Source of the DNA: Glaciozyma antarctica PI12
Lineage: Eukaryota; Basidiomycota; Microbotryomycetes; Kriegeriales; Camptobasidiaceae
DNA length: 64,000 bases
Direction: 5' to 3'
Assembly: GCA_002917775.1 (NCBI GenBank)
Contig: KZ627148.1
Coordinates: 902,260 to 966,259 of the forward strand
Shown here: positions 1 to 12,004 of the stretch, in pieces
Numbering within the stretch: position 1 is the stretch's first letter
Layout: every line of letters starts with the position of its first letter
Notes under the pieces: model-generated
What the model was told of the DNA's origin: nothing
The model's database searches: none
Seen by the model: the letters and a program-made list of their open reading frames with translations, nothing else
Made by a program: the position numbers and the translations under genes

Positions 1-511
1 CCAGCTTTGGCTTTCGGATTCGGCTCCCTTCCCCTTCCTTTGGGTTAAAAATTAGGCTCCGTCCAGGCTACGAGTGCGCTCACGTCTGAAGTGCCTGGTC
101 GGGGAACGAAGCTGGAGTGGGAGCGCAGGGAGGTGGTGAGGCCTTGATTCGAGCGGAGGGCACGGCGGTTGGCTGACGTGGTTGAGCTGCTGCACGAGCG
201 GTCATAGCTGCTTCCTGAGTCGTCCAAAGGCGGGGAGCTGAGTCGACGAGCGAAGTGGCGGAGGACAAGCTGCGTTCGTCGTCGTTCGCCTCTTGTTCTC
301 TCTCCGCACCTTCGCTTCGCACCGCTGGACGCAGGAGCTTTGGTACAGCTTAACGAGCACTGCTGAATCTACACGAGTAAGTCCAGCCGCACCCAACTTG
401 CAGGAGTGGACAGCTAACCGGATCCCAGCCCTCTACGCTTGACCCTATCCCTCTCCCTCCCCTCCCCCTCCTCGCCAGCTTCCTTCCCCAACCTTTGCCA
501 CCTCGTAACCT
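1..511. other. Left-edge non-coding stretch
   Basis: No open frame here looks like a real protein. The last 100 bases, just before the F-box gene, are pyrimidine-rich (CTCCCTCCCC runs), as is usual for promoters and 5' leaders in this genome. Confidence 0.4.
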
Positions 512-1599
512 ATGGTCACCATCCACTCCCTCCCTGCCCAACTGCCTAAGCCCGAATCTTCCGCCTCGCGAACGAGCCGTGCCTCACCTGCTCCGCGTGG
601 CCATGCTGGACGGAGACGCGAAAGGCGCCACAGGAAGTGCTGCGCTGCTGCACGCTGGCCTGCCGATTGTGGAAGGTCTTAGCCGAGCAAGAGCTCAACC
701 GCCGTCCCTTGGTCGCAAGGCGTTGCTCTGGGGATTTTATCGTGTCGCTGAGGAACACCCCTGCGAAGGCCTTGCTCCCGATGGATGTCGAGTTTGCAGA
801 TTACGTCGATCAAAGCGATGTGCGCGAGATCTTACTGCTGTGCGTGCGGGCGGAGACGGTTCGGTTGGAGTTTGTGGACGAAGAGGCGGCGCAGGTTCGG
901 CTCCCTAGTATGCTGCCCCTCCGATGGCTCGACGGGATCACTGACAACGCCTTTGGCTTGCCGGAAAACACGAAGGTTCTTTGGGACGCTGGATGGAACA
1001 CCGCCACGCCCGTCACCTCTCCCATTCGCCATCTCGCGATAATCGGTCGTTGTCTCCCCAACTGGCGCCCAACGATCGTTCTGGACTCCCTCGACCTCCT
1101 ACACGCATTCTTGAGCAAGCCCACGAAGCCAATCACCTCGTGGCTTCCAGATTCCGGCAAGAACCTTCGGCTGCTCCGACTCCGCGGCGAGTTCGAGCCA
1201 GAGGTGTCGCTCCTAATCGACCTCTTCCCTCACCTCGAATCCCTCACAACGCTGCAGGTCTCGGGCAAGGTGATCACCAGCCCTCTTCGACCTCTCGCCC
1301 ATCTGCCCGGAACTCTTCAACACCTCGTTATCCACCGCGAGGTGTGGGGCCCTCAGGCGTCGCCACCGATCATCCATTACTCCCTCCTGCGCGACCTCCC
1401 AACTCTCCCCCAGCTGGAACGTATCGTTCTACCATTGATGAAAACCTCGCTGTTCGAAGGAGAGCTGTGCCGGCTCTGCAAGTCGCGAGGGATCATCCTC
1501 AGCATCGGGACGTGGGGAGCAGGACCTCTCGTCGGCTGGGAAGGCTTCGCAGAGCTCCTGGATGGGTGCGCTATCTATCTCCGCTGGCTCGAGTCGTAG
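512..1599 (+). CDS. F-box-like / leucine-rich protein, one frame break near the start
   Basis: The protein probably recruits substrates to an SCF ubiquitin ligase. An ATG at 512 opens MVTIHSLPAQL, the first half of an F-box. The second half (ARIFRLANEP, then CCTLACRLWKVLAEQEL) lies in the neighbouring frame and runs open to the TAG at 1597-1599. The two halves fit if about one base is missing around 544-549; an in-frame TAA at 547 prevents starting later in the second frame. The remaining ~300 residues hold leucine-rich segments such as LRLLRLRGEF and HLESLTTLQV, ending with a CRLCKSRGI tail seen in related loci. No intron is evident. It belongs to the same broad family as the loci at 22.9-36.4 kb. 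Whether the break is a sequencing error or real decay cannot be told from this window. Confidence 0.6.
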
Positions 1600-1928
1600 C
1601 TAACGCCTTTTGCAGGAGTAGGATCGTGGATCTCGGCGAGTAGCTGGCGCGTAGTGGGGGAGCGAGTGCTGGAATATGATTTGCTTTGCTTTGCTTTTCT
1701 GCTCGAGCTCGCACGAGGGAACGGCACTCTGTGTCTCCCGTTCCACCCAGCTCGAAACGATTCTCCGCCGACACGCTCTGCTCTGCTCAGCTCGCACCCG
1801 TCGCTCCGCTCAGCCCGTCTCGCTCGCCGGCTTGGTTCAAAATCTCACTTCCGGCCTCCTCCTCTCTCCCTCTCGTACCGAAGATGCAAAGTACGACCGT
1901 TGACCAGCACAATCTACAAAAAACGACC
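1600..1928. other. Convergent 3' intergenic region
   Basis: This stretch lies between the F-box gene (+) and the lipase-like gene (-), and must hold both 3' ends. I see no gene or structured element. Confidence 0.4.
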
Positions 1929-4900
1929 TCACGCCGCCCTCTTCTTCTTCTCCTCATCCTCATCACTCGGCACCGCACTCGAGCTCGCACTAATCCCCCA
2001 AACCGCATCCGCCCTCCTCCTCTTCAACAGATCCTTCGCGTCCACGAACCCCCCCGTCTCCCCCGCACTCCCCGACCGAACCGTCTTGGTAACCGGCGGC
2101 CTCGTCGACAGGTGCTCCTCGTCGTCGCTGACGGATTGGCTGGACGCGGGCTCGAGGCGCCGAGTGCTGGATTTGAGGGATTTGTTGAGGCTGCTGGCGA
2201 GGAGTTCGTCTCGGAGGGCACGCTCGTGTGGGTGGGGGTGGTGCGGTGCGGGAGAGGAGGGGTGGGACGGAGGTGCGGGCGAGGAGGGGTGGGTAGGAGG
2301 GATGGAGAGGGGGAGAGGGATAGAAGCGGGCGTCGAGGAAGGAGGTGCGGGAGTGGTGGGGAGAGACGGAGGGACGGAGAGGGGGAGAGGAAGGGTGAGC
2401 GAGGAGAGGAGGCTAGGGTAGTCGGGGTGCGCCTTGGTGGGAAGAACGGGAGGAGAAAATCTGACGTCCGGGGTACGAAGGTGCGAAGGGTTCTCATCGG
2501 AGGAGGAAAGGCTCGTCGGTCGTCGAGAGAAGGTGCGGGGAGAAGACGAGGGCGTTGCGAAGCCTGGTGCGGGGGAGGCAGACCGCGATGCCGACGCACT
2601 GCTGCTCGAACGCTTCTTGGGCGTGAAGGAGAGGACTTCGTCGTCCTTGTCGCTCTCCGACGTCTCGAGCTTGTCGTTCTTCGTGACGGCCTTGATCGCT
2701 CGTACCGCCGGTGCCGAGCCCGCGACGCCCAGTCCCGTCGGTGCCTTCGTCTTGCGAGCCTTCGCGTCGTTCTTCTCGAACGACTGAACGATCCAGTCAG
2801 CCATCATGTTGATCGCGTTAATCGCTTCGGGGAGAAGCGAGAGCATCTGGAGGTACCCATGCGACCAGCCTTCGATGATCTTCATCTGCACCCAGTCGTC
2901 CTCGTCCTCGTCGAGAATCGGGTCGCGAACGGTCGAGCCGCCGCTCGACATGCGAAGCGTCTCGCCAAACTTGTTCTCGCGACCGAGAAGCTCGAGCTTG
3001 CGTGCCTCCTTGGCTTCGCGGATCTTGCCTGCGAAGATGACGGTCTGCGAGGGCGAGGTAAGTACCGAGTCGAAGAGGGTAGGAGCGGGAGGGGAAAGAG
3101 CGAGCGAAAAGAAAACGCACGTCGTCGACGAAAGGATCTCGCTCTCCGCAAGAGAGGTAGACAGGCGGGAACTGGGCGAGGAGATTGGCGGGAGTGAAGA
3201 TAGGAGAAATGTGGTAGTCGGAGTGGAGATCGGGAGCGTTGCGAGGTCCGATGTAGAGGAGAGCCATCGCACGGCACATCGGTGGCGAGATGATTCGGTC
3301 TGCGCGCCGCGAAATCAGTTCTCCTTTCAAGATGTCGAGAAGACGGAACGCACCGTTAAAAAACGCCGTGCGACTCGTCATCGCCAATCTCGTCTCCAAC
3401 GGTCCCTTCGCCGCCTTCTCGAGCACCCTCTTGCCCACTTGGTCCGCCTTCTGCTGCAAATGCGCCTGCCCGACCTCGTTGCTCGTATCCCAGAACAAGA
3501 CCCTCTCGCTCAAGCTCTTGTCCTTCTCCTCGACCTCCTCCTCGTCGTCACCCTCGTCTCCTCCCATAATCGCCTTGAACGGACTGGTCCGACTAGCGAA
3601 CGACCGTCCCCAGGCACTGCCTCTCCGCTTCCGCATCCTCGGTCGCTCATCCTCGACGACAGAGAGCGGGCTGCGATGCTCGAGATGGTCTTTCCCGCGG
3701 AGGAGTCCAGCGATGTTGGAGGAGGACTCTTGGCGGAGGACAGCGAGGTCGGAGGCGGGCATCCAGGAGGTAAAGTGAAACGAGAGGGCGGCGTAGGCGA
3801 AGACGAGGGAGACGGGGAGGGGGAGGCGAGGACGGGTTTCGAGGACCTTGACGACCATTGCGGTAGCGATGTTGGCGCCACTGCACGTGAACGTTTAGAG
3901 CGAGAGAGTGAGGCAGAGAGGAGGGGACGAACGCAGAGTCGCCGGTGAGAACGACGTTGAGAGCTGTACCGCTCATTCCGATCGCACGGCCCTTCGTCTC
4001 GTGCAGCAGCTTGTAGGCGTCGTAGGCTTCGTCGATGGCGAACGGGAAGGGGTATTCGGGAGCCTGCGACAGCACGATCAGCTTCATCGCCCCTCGCCAC
4101 TCGAACGAAAGAACGCACCTTGCCGTAGTCGAAGCTGATGACAGGTCGCTTCGTCCTAATGGTCCAGCGCAGGTTCCGCTCCTCGTGATGCTCAGGACTC
4201 ATGCAAATGAAGCCGCCACCAGGAAGGTCGAATACGAGGTCCGTCTGTCGCGCGAGTTCCTCCTCCGTGCCGTCAAAGTAGATCCACGCCGTGATGGGTT
4301 TTCTGCACCATAGCGTTAGCTTTAGAAGGCGCAGGAGAACGTGGGAGGGCTGAGGGAGGACGCACTGGTAGCTAGACCCTTTCGGGCGAGGCAGAAGGAA
4401 CCTCCGCTTGATGACGACCTTGGGACGATCACCGCGCGTAGCAAAGCGGATGTACGGGTTGTTCGTCTTCTCCCACGTCGCGCGGAGCATCTCTACGGTG
4501 CAGACAGCACGGTACTTACGCAGCTGCAGAACAACAGACGCACCATCAGCTCCCACTCCTCCTTCCCTCTCTGACACTCTCCACCGCTCCAGAACACACC
4601 TTCTCATCCGCTTCACTGGGGAAGAGGAGGTAGTAGCCCGAGAACGCGATCGAGAGGATGTCGCGCAGCCACTTGTAGCGGATGTTCATGGCGGTCGCGA
4701 AGCCCGCGTCGAGAGCCGTTACGATCCATGTTGCGCGGTAGTAGTTCCTCGAGTAGAGCCGTGCGAGTGGTTCAGGTGCCTGAAGGCCGAGGATGGCGTC
4801 GCCATGCTTGACTCCATATAGGTACCACGAGTTTCGATACCACGAGTTGCCATGGCGTGAAGCGGGAGAGTAGGCGGTTCAGGCGGCGAAAGAGGGGGAG

Positions 4901-5075
4901 AGGGGGACCACGACGGTCTCCCTTTACGATGCGGGAAGTCCAGAAGAGGAGGACGAGGAAGACCTGGTCGAGAGGGTGGTCAGCTGTCATTCCCTCCTCG
5001 CCAGCAAGTGAGGCCTCCACGTACCTGAGTCCTCCTCCAAGAGCTACTGGGCTTACCCCAGAGCTGATCCAGCAT
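1929..5075 (-). CDS. Hormone-sensitive-lipase type alpha/beta hydrolase
   Basis: A predicted neutral lipid/ester hydrolase of the HSL family. Reading from 5075: MLDQLWGKPSSSWRRTQ, an intron (5024-4964), then a hydrophobic VFLVLLFWTSRIV segment suggesting membrane association. Next comes the conserved APEPLARLYSRNYYRATWIV block, the oxyanion motif DLPGGGFICMSPEHH (HGGG-like, first His replaced), the nucleophile elbow GDSAGANIA, the acid motif CGERDPFVDD and the histidine motif IIEGWSHGYLQM. A long Pro/Ser-rich tail of about 200 residues ends in EDEEKKKRAA. At least six short introns. One frame break lies near 4812-4822: FTPWQLVVSKLVVP and YGVKHGDAILGL are in different frames but should be contiguous in this family. 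An intron from CTCGTG to CCTTCAG would skip the break but also delete the conserved LGL stretch, so I prefer an indel. Confidence 0.8.
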
Positions 5076-5366
5076 CCGTTGTCGTCGTCGTCGGTGTCGG
5101 GTGAAGGACAAGGAAGTTCAAAGGTCAGGAGATTCGAGGCATGTGATAGCGCTCACTGCTGCGCGTACTTTTCCTTCGCCTCTATCTCAGCTGCAGCACG
5201 CTCAGCCCAAGGCAGCGCTCGTTCTGATAAAGTAACACAATCTTACAGATCTCGTCGTGTACTCAGCAGGAAAAAGAAAAGAACGACCGACGAAAACCAG
5301 CGCACACGAGAGCATATTCAGTGCAAGCAGCAAAGATCGCGACGTCTGCAAACCCGCTTCCCATTC

Positions 5367-8300
5367 TCAAAAGTACGCCTTCCCGTAATCGAGGTAGAGC
5401 TCGTCTCCCGCCTGAAGCGCACGCAACGTATCTGCGATGCGAAGCAGTCAGTTCCACTGTAAGTACCTCCTCGAGCGACCTACACAAAGCCATCTGGTGC
5501 GTCCCATCGATGTACGTCGCTGACCGAGGCACGTCAGCAAAGGAAGAAGACGAGAAAGGAGAGAACGCACGACGAGCAACGCAGTTCGGATTTGGATCCG
5601 AGTTGATGTACCGCTGAGAGTTGCCAAAGACTTGCGAATCAATGGCGTGGTGTTGGTCCGTGATGTACACGTATGACTGCAACAACATCAGTACTCGCGC
5701 GAAGACCGATAGATGGGAAACGTACAATCTTGCTCTCCGCCTCCAGAAAGAGACTTTAGATAAAGCAAGATGTCAGTGTGGTTCGTAAAGTGTTAAAAGG
5801 CGAGACGCACTCGTTGAGCTGCCCATAAAAGTCGTTGCCGCCGAACGACTCTCCGCCGTACAGCCCAACAAACGCATTCGCACCCGCGTTCTCTCCAATG
5901 AACAATCTGAAAGCAGAGCAGAGCTCATCAGCTTCGCTGGGCGAACGAGAGAGCCGATAAACGCACCCCCAACCGCCGTTCTCGACCTTGAATTTGGCGA
6001 GGTAGGTCTTGATCGATTCCTGGCGACGAATTCTCCCGTTATGGCACTTCTCTGCTCGACCAGCCATCATCCATACGAGCTCACACACGAGGGAAAAGGA
6101 CATACCGGCGAGGCACCTGCAGACGAGGGGATCGCACTCGCGATACACCTGCGCGCAAGGACACGCGACACACGCGTCTTCCTTCCCCGGCAAGCAGTTA
6201 CACCCTTTCCACCTTGAATCGCCTGCATCAGACCTTCAGCCCTGCGTCCAAGATGAGCGAGAAGCAAAACGACTCACAAAGATCCGAGCAGCCGCAGTAG
6301 TGATCGCAGAGGGTCTTGTTGCCGGTGCAGATGCAGTGCGTTGGAAGCTGGCAGTTGTGCTTCGGCGCGCAGGCAGGAATGCAAGGCGCGCAGGGTCCGT
6401 CGTGCGCGCAGGGGAGGTGGCCGTACGAATTCTGAGCGAGATGGTCTTGAGCGCGCTTCGCTGGGGCTTTGACGTGTCGCGGGATGCGGCTGGGAGGAGG
6501 TGGGTGGTGCTCGTTGATCTGCGGGAGAGTTAGTAGGGAACGAGCTTGGGAGGAGGACGTACGAGATAGCAGGGCTTCTTGAGGAGGTACGCGAGGTGGC
6601 ACGAGGTCGCTCTTGGCCACTTTGCTCTCAGCTTCTCGAGCTCGATGACTTCCATGGGAGTCAATCGAAGGTCCTGAGTGCAGCATGTAGGTCAGATCGA
6701 TCATATGGAAGAAGAAGCGGCGACAAACGAACCTTTCGCGGCTGCCCGACGTCAAGGAAGCACTCGCGCCCGCACGAAGGAATCCGGTGTTCAAGATCCC
6801 TCGCTCGCCACGAAAGAGCAGTGCGAATGTTCGAAGCGGTCTCACCTGCAGATTGGGCGTCAGGGAGAGCGGCGAAGAAGGGTTCGTGAAGGAGCGCACC
6901 GTCCATGTGAATGACACACGCCGTCGCTCCGCACCAGCTACAGCTCTCGAACTCGACACTGTCCTTCCAACCGTCTTCCGCTCGTCTAAACGATCTCACG
7001 TCAGCGTTCAGCCTAAAATCGAGAGCGAAAGAGCACCTACCTCGGCAAAAAAGTGTCGTCGGAAATGAGCTCGTGCCTGCAGACCGCGCCAGTGTCAGCA
7101 TACGCCAGCTCCCAACGACGAGGACGACGTACAGCTCCCTAATCTTGCGCGCGCTTCGCCCGACCGCGAACTCGAACTCGATCAGCGTCAACGGCCTCTC
7201 CTCCTCCAGCGAGCCGACCTTGCGAGCCGGGTCCGACATGCGGTCGATCGTCGCTGCCTGCTTCGCATCGAGCGTCGTAACGAGGTACTTGAGCGCCCGA
7301 AAATCTCGTCGAACATCGGCGCACCAGCGTATCAGCTACTTGCCCGCCCACGCTGCGAAATGAACTCGCACGACCCATCCACCTCGCTCAGAAGCTCGAC
7401 ATCCACCACGTCCTCCAGCTCGACGTCCGCCCCCACACCAAGCGTAAGCTGACGCAGCTTGTCCGCCAAAAATTTCGCCGCCTTGAACCCCTTCGCGTCC
7501 CAGCGCGGGAACGCCGGAAACGAGCGCAGGATCGGCCCATCCATCGTCGGTCCTTCGTACCCGATCGCGCGCGAAGTGCACCGCATTTGCTCGTACGGAG
7601 CGAGCGGGAGAAAGTTGGCGCAGGAGGAGTAGGAAGGGGTCGGAGCGGAAGAGAAGGTGGGGACGGGGCCGGGAGTGGCGGAGGAGTGAAGGGGGCGTTT
7701 CGAAGGGGGGACGAGGGGGAGGGAGAGGGAGGCGCAGCGGTTGTTGGGCGAGGTAGGAGATGGGATGGTGATGATGGTGTCGGTAGAGTCGGTGTTGAGG
7801 CTCGCGGTATTCTGCTGTGGCGAAAACAGATTAGCTCAGTCTCAGCGAGGCGAAAAAGGATTTGACTCGCCAGCAATTCCTCGGCGACCTTCATCCTCAG
7901 CTCTGATTCCGCCCTCCTCAAAACCTCCTTGACAAGAGCTTGCAAAGGCCAATCCGAAGAAATAGGCGACGAGACCGTCCAGTCAACGGAGAATCCTAGC
8001 GCTTCGCTCCCTCCGTCTACCCGCTCGCTTCCCTTCTCGAGGTACTCGCCATCTTCGCCAGTAAGGAGGAAACATTCGCCAACCCATGGCTCGTTCCGAA
8101 TCTGGACCCCGAGATACCCAGCTAGGTCGTCCTGTTGACGAAGGAGCTCGAGGTCCGTAGTGGAGTGAATGCCGAGTTCGAGCGAAAGAGGACGGAGAGG
8201 ACGGAGTTCGACGGTAGCCGACGTCGGAGGAGAGGAGTCGACGATCTTGAAGTTGCAGAATACCTCGTGCTCTTCCCAGTCTTGCGTCACAGGCAGGGAG

Positions 8301-9190
8301 TCGACGCAGCGCCGGCTTTTGAGGGAAAGGAAGAGGTTGAGGCAGACGACGTCTTGCGCCGCCGGGAGGTGATGGCGGGGAATGCGAAAGGAGTCGATGG
8401 TCACGACAACGGTCTTCCGCATCGTCGTAGCCGTCGAACATCAAAAGTCAGCAAGCGTCAACCCGAAGCACGAAAACCACGGCGCTCACGTCGTCTTCAG
8501 GCTCTTCTCCCTCTCGCCTCCCTCCAGCACAGCCTTCTCGCTCTCCCTCATCCTCAACCTCTGCTCCTTCTTCTCCCTCTCCGCCATCTGCGCGTTCTCC
8601 TCCGCGCGCTTCTCCGCCAAAAACCGGCGATGCGAAGGCTTGTTCGCCTTCTTCGCCTTCGCGAGGTTATCCCGCTCCATCGAGTTAAGCGGTCGCACCG
8701 CCGTCTTTCGAGCCGGGCTGCTTTTCCTAACTTCGGGAGCCGGGCTGGTGGTGAGATCGACGATCCGGTCGTTGGAGGGCAAAGGATCGTTGTTGGACGC
8801 TGCGGGGGGACGAGGTGGGGGAACGATGATTTCGACGTCGGACGAGTCGCCAGAACTCGAGTCGAGGAGGATAGGGCTGGCGGTTCGAGGAGGAATGGTC
8901 GCTGGCTTGCGAGCTCTGCTGGGAAGGGCGGCGATGGCTCGGGGAAGGGAGGTCGAAGGGCCGGCGATGGGAGAGTGGGTCGAGGTAGAGTTATTCGGAG
9001 CTACGTTCCTCGTTCCGGACGTCGTCGAGTGCCGAGGGAGGGTTTGGGAGGCGAGGAAGGCGGGATTGGGTTGACGGCGGGAGGTCGAGGGGATGCGGCT
9101 GTAGGGAGAGCGGTGAGACGTTGACGTCCCAATGGGAGAATCAGTGTCGTCCTGGCTGCTTCGCTGCTGTTCGTCTGAAGAAGACCGCAT
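5367..9190 (-). CDS. EZH2: E(z)/EZH2-like SET-domain histone H3K27 methyltransferase
   Basis: Predicted catalytic subunit of Polycomb repressive complex 2, acting in the nucleus. The start at 9190 (MRSSSDEQQRSS) opens about 230 disordered residues with a basic coiled patch (ERDNLAKAKKANKPSHRRF). A middle part carries FEFAVGRSARKIRELY and a CSWCGATACVIH cysteine site. Then comes a CXC region of Cys-rich clusters (PCAHDGPCAPCIPAC, CDHYCGCSDLC, CPCAQVYRECDPLVCRC). The SET domain contains LFIGENAGANAFVGLYGGES, the RYINSDPNPNC segment and a C-terminal GDELYLDYGKAYF. About ten introns; the last one splits MALY/TLRALQAGD. CXC followed directly by a C-terminal SET is diagnostic of E(z). The usual NH of the NHSxxPN motif reads NS here. 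It is divergently paired with the roadblock gene. Confidence 0.85.
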
Positions 9191-9562
9191 CGTGGTGAGG
9201 CCCTGGCGAACGACAAGGAGGTGAGCTCCTTCCCCCGGAGGAACGAGAGCTTTCGTGGCTCGGACTCACCTCTCCGTGTAATTGTATTCCCTGTGGTCGT
9301 TCTTTCCACTCAAGCGTCCTAAGGTAGCTTTTGAGAGGCGAGGGAGAGAGTCGACGGGCGCGACCCCTGCGAGCAAGAGCGTTCGAAGCAGGTACTGTCG
9401 GCGGTCGTCCTAGCTCAGCGCTGCAGCTCGAATCCCCCGCTTAGCAATGTACGACGAGCTGGCTTTCCCTGGGAGCAGAGTTGACTGGAGCGAGGTGGTG
9501 GTCCAAAGGCAAGAGACGGCGGCGGTGCCTTTATCCCTAATCCCAATCACCTCCCTGCAGCA
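9191..9562. promoter_or_regulatory. Divergent promoter region, EZH2 / roadblock
   Basis: 372 bases between two divergent starts; it must hold both promoters. I see no clear TATA box or named operator. Confidence 0.35.
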
Positions 9563-10235
9563 ATGGTACGCCCTCCCCCGCCCCGCCTTCTCTACTAACC
9601 TCACCCCAGTTTACTCCTCCCTCCTCCACCGAAGCTCCCCCCGAGGTCGACGCAACACTCACGCGCCTAACAGCTCACAAGAGTCCGTCCCTCCTCCTCT
9701 CCCCTCTCACACGAGCTAACCACTGCACAGACGTCCTGGGCGTCCTCATCCTCGCTCGACCAACGGGCATCATCCTCCGCTCCGCCGGGCCCCTCTTCGC
9801 CCCCTCTCCCTTGACCACCGCGCCTTCCCCCTCTCCCGCCGCGCTCTCCCCCTCTCCCACCGCACCAGCATCGGAGGAGCTCGTATCAGTGCACAGCGAG
9901 ATGGCAAGGAAGTACGCAAAGCTGGCGCAGAGATTGGTGGAGAGTGTAGGGAGTGAGGTGCGCGAAATCGAGGAGGTGAGTTCTCGTCGGACGCAGGTGG
10001 GGACGGGAGCTGATGCGCCGCGTAGGACGAGCTGCGGTTCTTGAGGATTCGGTCGAGGAAGCATGAGCTTTTGATCACGCCTGGTGCGTTGTGCGCTGCT
10101 TTGCGGTTGAGGAGGCGCTGACCTTGTTGTCATGGACAGATCCGCTGTACATCCTGGTGAGCTCTCGCGCGGTGGCAGTAGAGACGAAGCTGACGCTATT
10201 CCTGCCAGATCGTGGTCCAAGACCCAGGAGCCTGA
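9563..10235 (+). CDS. Roadblock/LC7-type dynein light chain
   Basis: Predicted DYNLRB subunit that dimerises on the dynein intermediate chain. The ATG at 9563-9565 is followed at once by an intron. The exons join as MFTPPSSTEAPPEVDATL, TRLTAHKNVLGVLILARPTG, an extended loop, EMARKYAKLAQRLVES, and the family signature DELRFLRIRSRKHELLITP - DPLYILIVVQDPGA, stop at 10233-10235. Five introns, all with CTGAC/CTAAC branch sites; one exon (ATCCGCTGTACATCCTG) is only 17 bases. The unusual part is a ~30-residue Pro/Ser/Ala loop (APSPSPAALSPSPTAP) between the first strand pair and the long helix, absent from animal light chains of about 96 residues. MglB-like or Ragulator roadblock proteins are less likely because the LRFLRIRSRKHE signature is specific to the dynein family. 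Confidence 0.85.
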
Positions 10236-10628
10236 GCTCTCCGTTCGTACGCTATACCCCTCCTCGATACCCAGCAACCCACCTGCATCCATCGTCTCTC
10301 CACGAAACTCGCCACGCCAGCTTCCTCACCTGCTCTCCACCACTGCTTTATCACAGCCTTCCCGGAGCGCACAAGCTACCGCCCTCCTGTTTGAGTTCTC
10401 CCGTTCGCCGACCCCGCTCTCATTGATGCAGGAGCGAGCTGAGCTGAGGCTGGCATCCTGAACCCGCCTCCGCCCAAGAAGAACCAGCTGTCAAAGAGAC
10501 TGTCCTGCACCCGCTCCAAGCGTTCTCGTGATCTAGTGAGGAGGGGAAAGCAGTCTCGCGTCAAGTCGAGAAGCCGAAGCCGACGATTCCATTCCCAATA
10601 TTTCTCCTCTAAATCCCCTCTCAGCCCT
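10236..10628. other. Convergent 3' intergenic region
   Basis: Lies between the roadblock gene and the thioesterase-like gene. The open frames are low-complexity Pro/Ser/Arg sequence. No recognised element. Confidence 0.4.
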
Positions 10629-12004
10629 CTAAAGCTTCCCGTTCCTCGCATTAACCGCGAAAGGAATGACCAACGCCATCTGCGTTCCCATCAGCCACCA
10701 TCCCGCAACGCGAAGAAAGCGAAAGGGACTCACCTGCGTACTAACAGCGATAATCTGCGCATGCCTCCTCCACTCCTCGCTCCCAACCTTGACGTCCTCC
10801 CCAATCGCACTCGGAGCGCTCCACACTACTCCCCATCAGTTTAGCACAAGGAGGAGAGGAGAAGGACGGCACCTTCAACGACATTATCGTGTCTCCCACT
10901 CGCCACAAACTTGGTGACGCTGTACAATCCAATCGTGCGGCGCGCGACGGGGGTGGAGAGGGAGGGGAGAGGGCGGAGAGGGAATTTGGCGAGGATGTCG
11001 AGAGAGAAAGCGATGGTGGGGTACCAGCTGCGAAGCGTTAGTGAGTTCGCTCTCAGAGGAGGAGAGGGGACGTACGAGGATCCGGGACCTTGTGAGGGTG
11101 GGAGAAGCTCGGGACCGTTACGGAACATGTCGGCGAAGAAGGGGATGATAGCTGCGAGGAGGGATTAGCGAGAGTGATGGGAGGGAACGAAGATCGCACC
11201 TGCTGAAGTCCCCACGTCCTCCTCTTCGTCCGTCAGCTCGAACCAAGCTCCCCACTCCATCTTGACTTGCCCATCCTCATCCTTCCCCCCCTCCACTCCC
11301 GCCCCCTCACTCCACTTGACATGATCCTTGAAATTGAACAACGGGAGCATGCTCGTCGCCTCGCACTCCGCCGGATGCTTCTTAAGCGGACAGATCCTCG
11401 CGAAATGTGATGGAGTACTAGGCAACACCGTCATCTTCCCCCTCTCCGGCATGCTAGGTTCCACAGCCACGTCCAAAGTCGTGAATAGGACATGCGCGCG
11501 CACCCTCAGGAACGGGTTCGCGAGGTCCTTGCTCGGCTGGAACATCTCCACATCCAGCCGGGTCCATCTCTTGCTGGTACTGAACGTGCGGACGTGGATC
11601 TCGAATGGCCCAGCGGTGGAAGGAGAGAGGAACTGGGCGGTCAAGTGAGCCGGGTCGGGGTGGAGCGAAGGGTGGTTGTCGGGGGATTGGTGCGTGAGGC
11701 AGGCGGAGATGAGGAGGGAGGCGATGTAGCCGCCGTGTGGGACTGCTCCGATCTGTTAGACGGCGGAAAGGTGAGCGGGGTAGAGGCCCGGGGGAGGAGG
11801 GAGGGACGAACGGTCCAGGCGGGGTCGACGGAGCCTTTGTAAACGTGCGTGTGGTCGTGCCGGATGTAGGCGAGTTTGGTTTCGACGGCCTGGGAGGAGG
11901 TACGGCCAGGGATTGGGGAGGAGAGAGAGGAGGCGTCAGCTGGCGTTTGGTCGCTTGAGCTCGAGAGGGCGTTTCTTGCGGCTTACCTGGGAAAGGGGAG
12001 CCAT
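10629..12004 (-). CDS. Thioesterase-like (double hot-dog) protein
   Basis: Predicted acyl-CoA thioesterase-superfamily protein. Reading from 12004: MAPLSQ, an intron, then AVETKLAYIRHDHTHVYKGS and VDPAWT; the classic hot-dog helix motif GAVPHGGYIASLLISACLTH; SPDNHPSLHPDPAHLTAQFL; and DVEMFQPSKDLANPFLRVRA. The second hot-dog half holds SWYPTIAFSLDILAKFP and RTIGLYSVTKFVASGRHD, and the protein ends IIAVSTQ - MALVIPFAVNARNGKL. Length about 370 residues with four to five short introns. The GAVPHGGY motif and the AVSTQMAL ending fit the fungal thioesterase-like superfamily, whose substrates are mostly unknown. No targeting signal is visible. Frames agree across all joins, so the gene looks intact. 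Confidence 0.8.

Noticed and set aside
1929-3272. Long antiparallel open frames (for example 1686-3197 on the plus strand opposite the lipase tail)
   Set aside because: High GC keeps opposite strands open; the minus-strand frame has the family motifs, while the plus-strand product is Arg/Gly-rich with no resemblance to anything.
4760-4830. Intron from CTCGTG to CCTTCAG as explanation of the lipase frame break
   Set aside because: It would delete the LGL part before APEPLARLYSR, which the HSL-like family keeps. An indel is simpler, although transcripts could overturn this.
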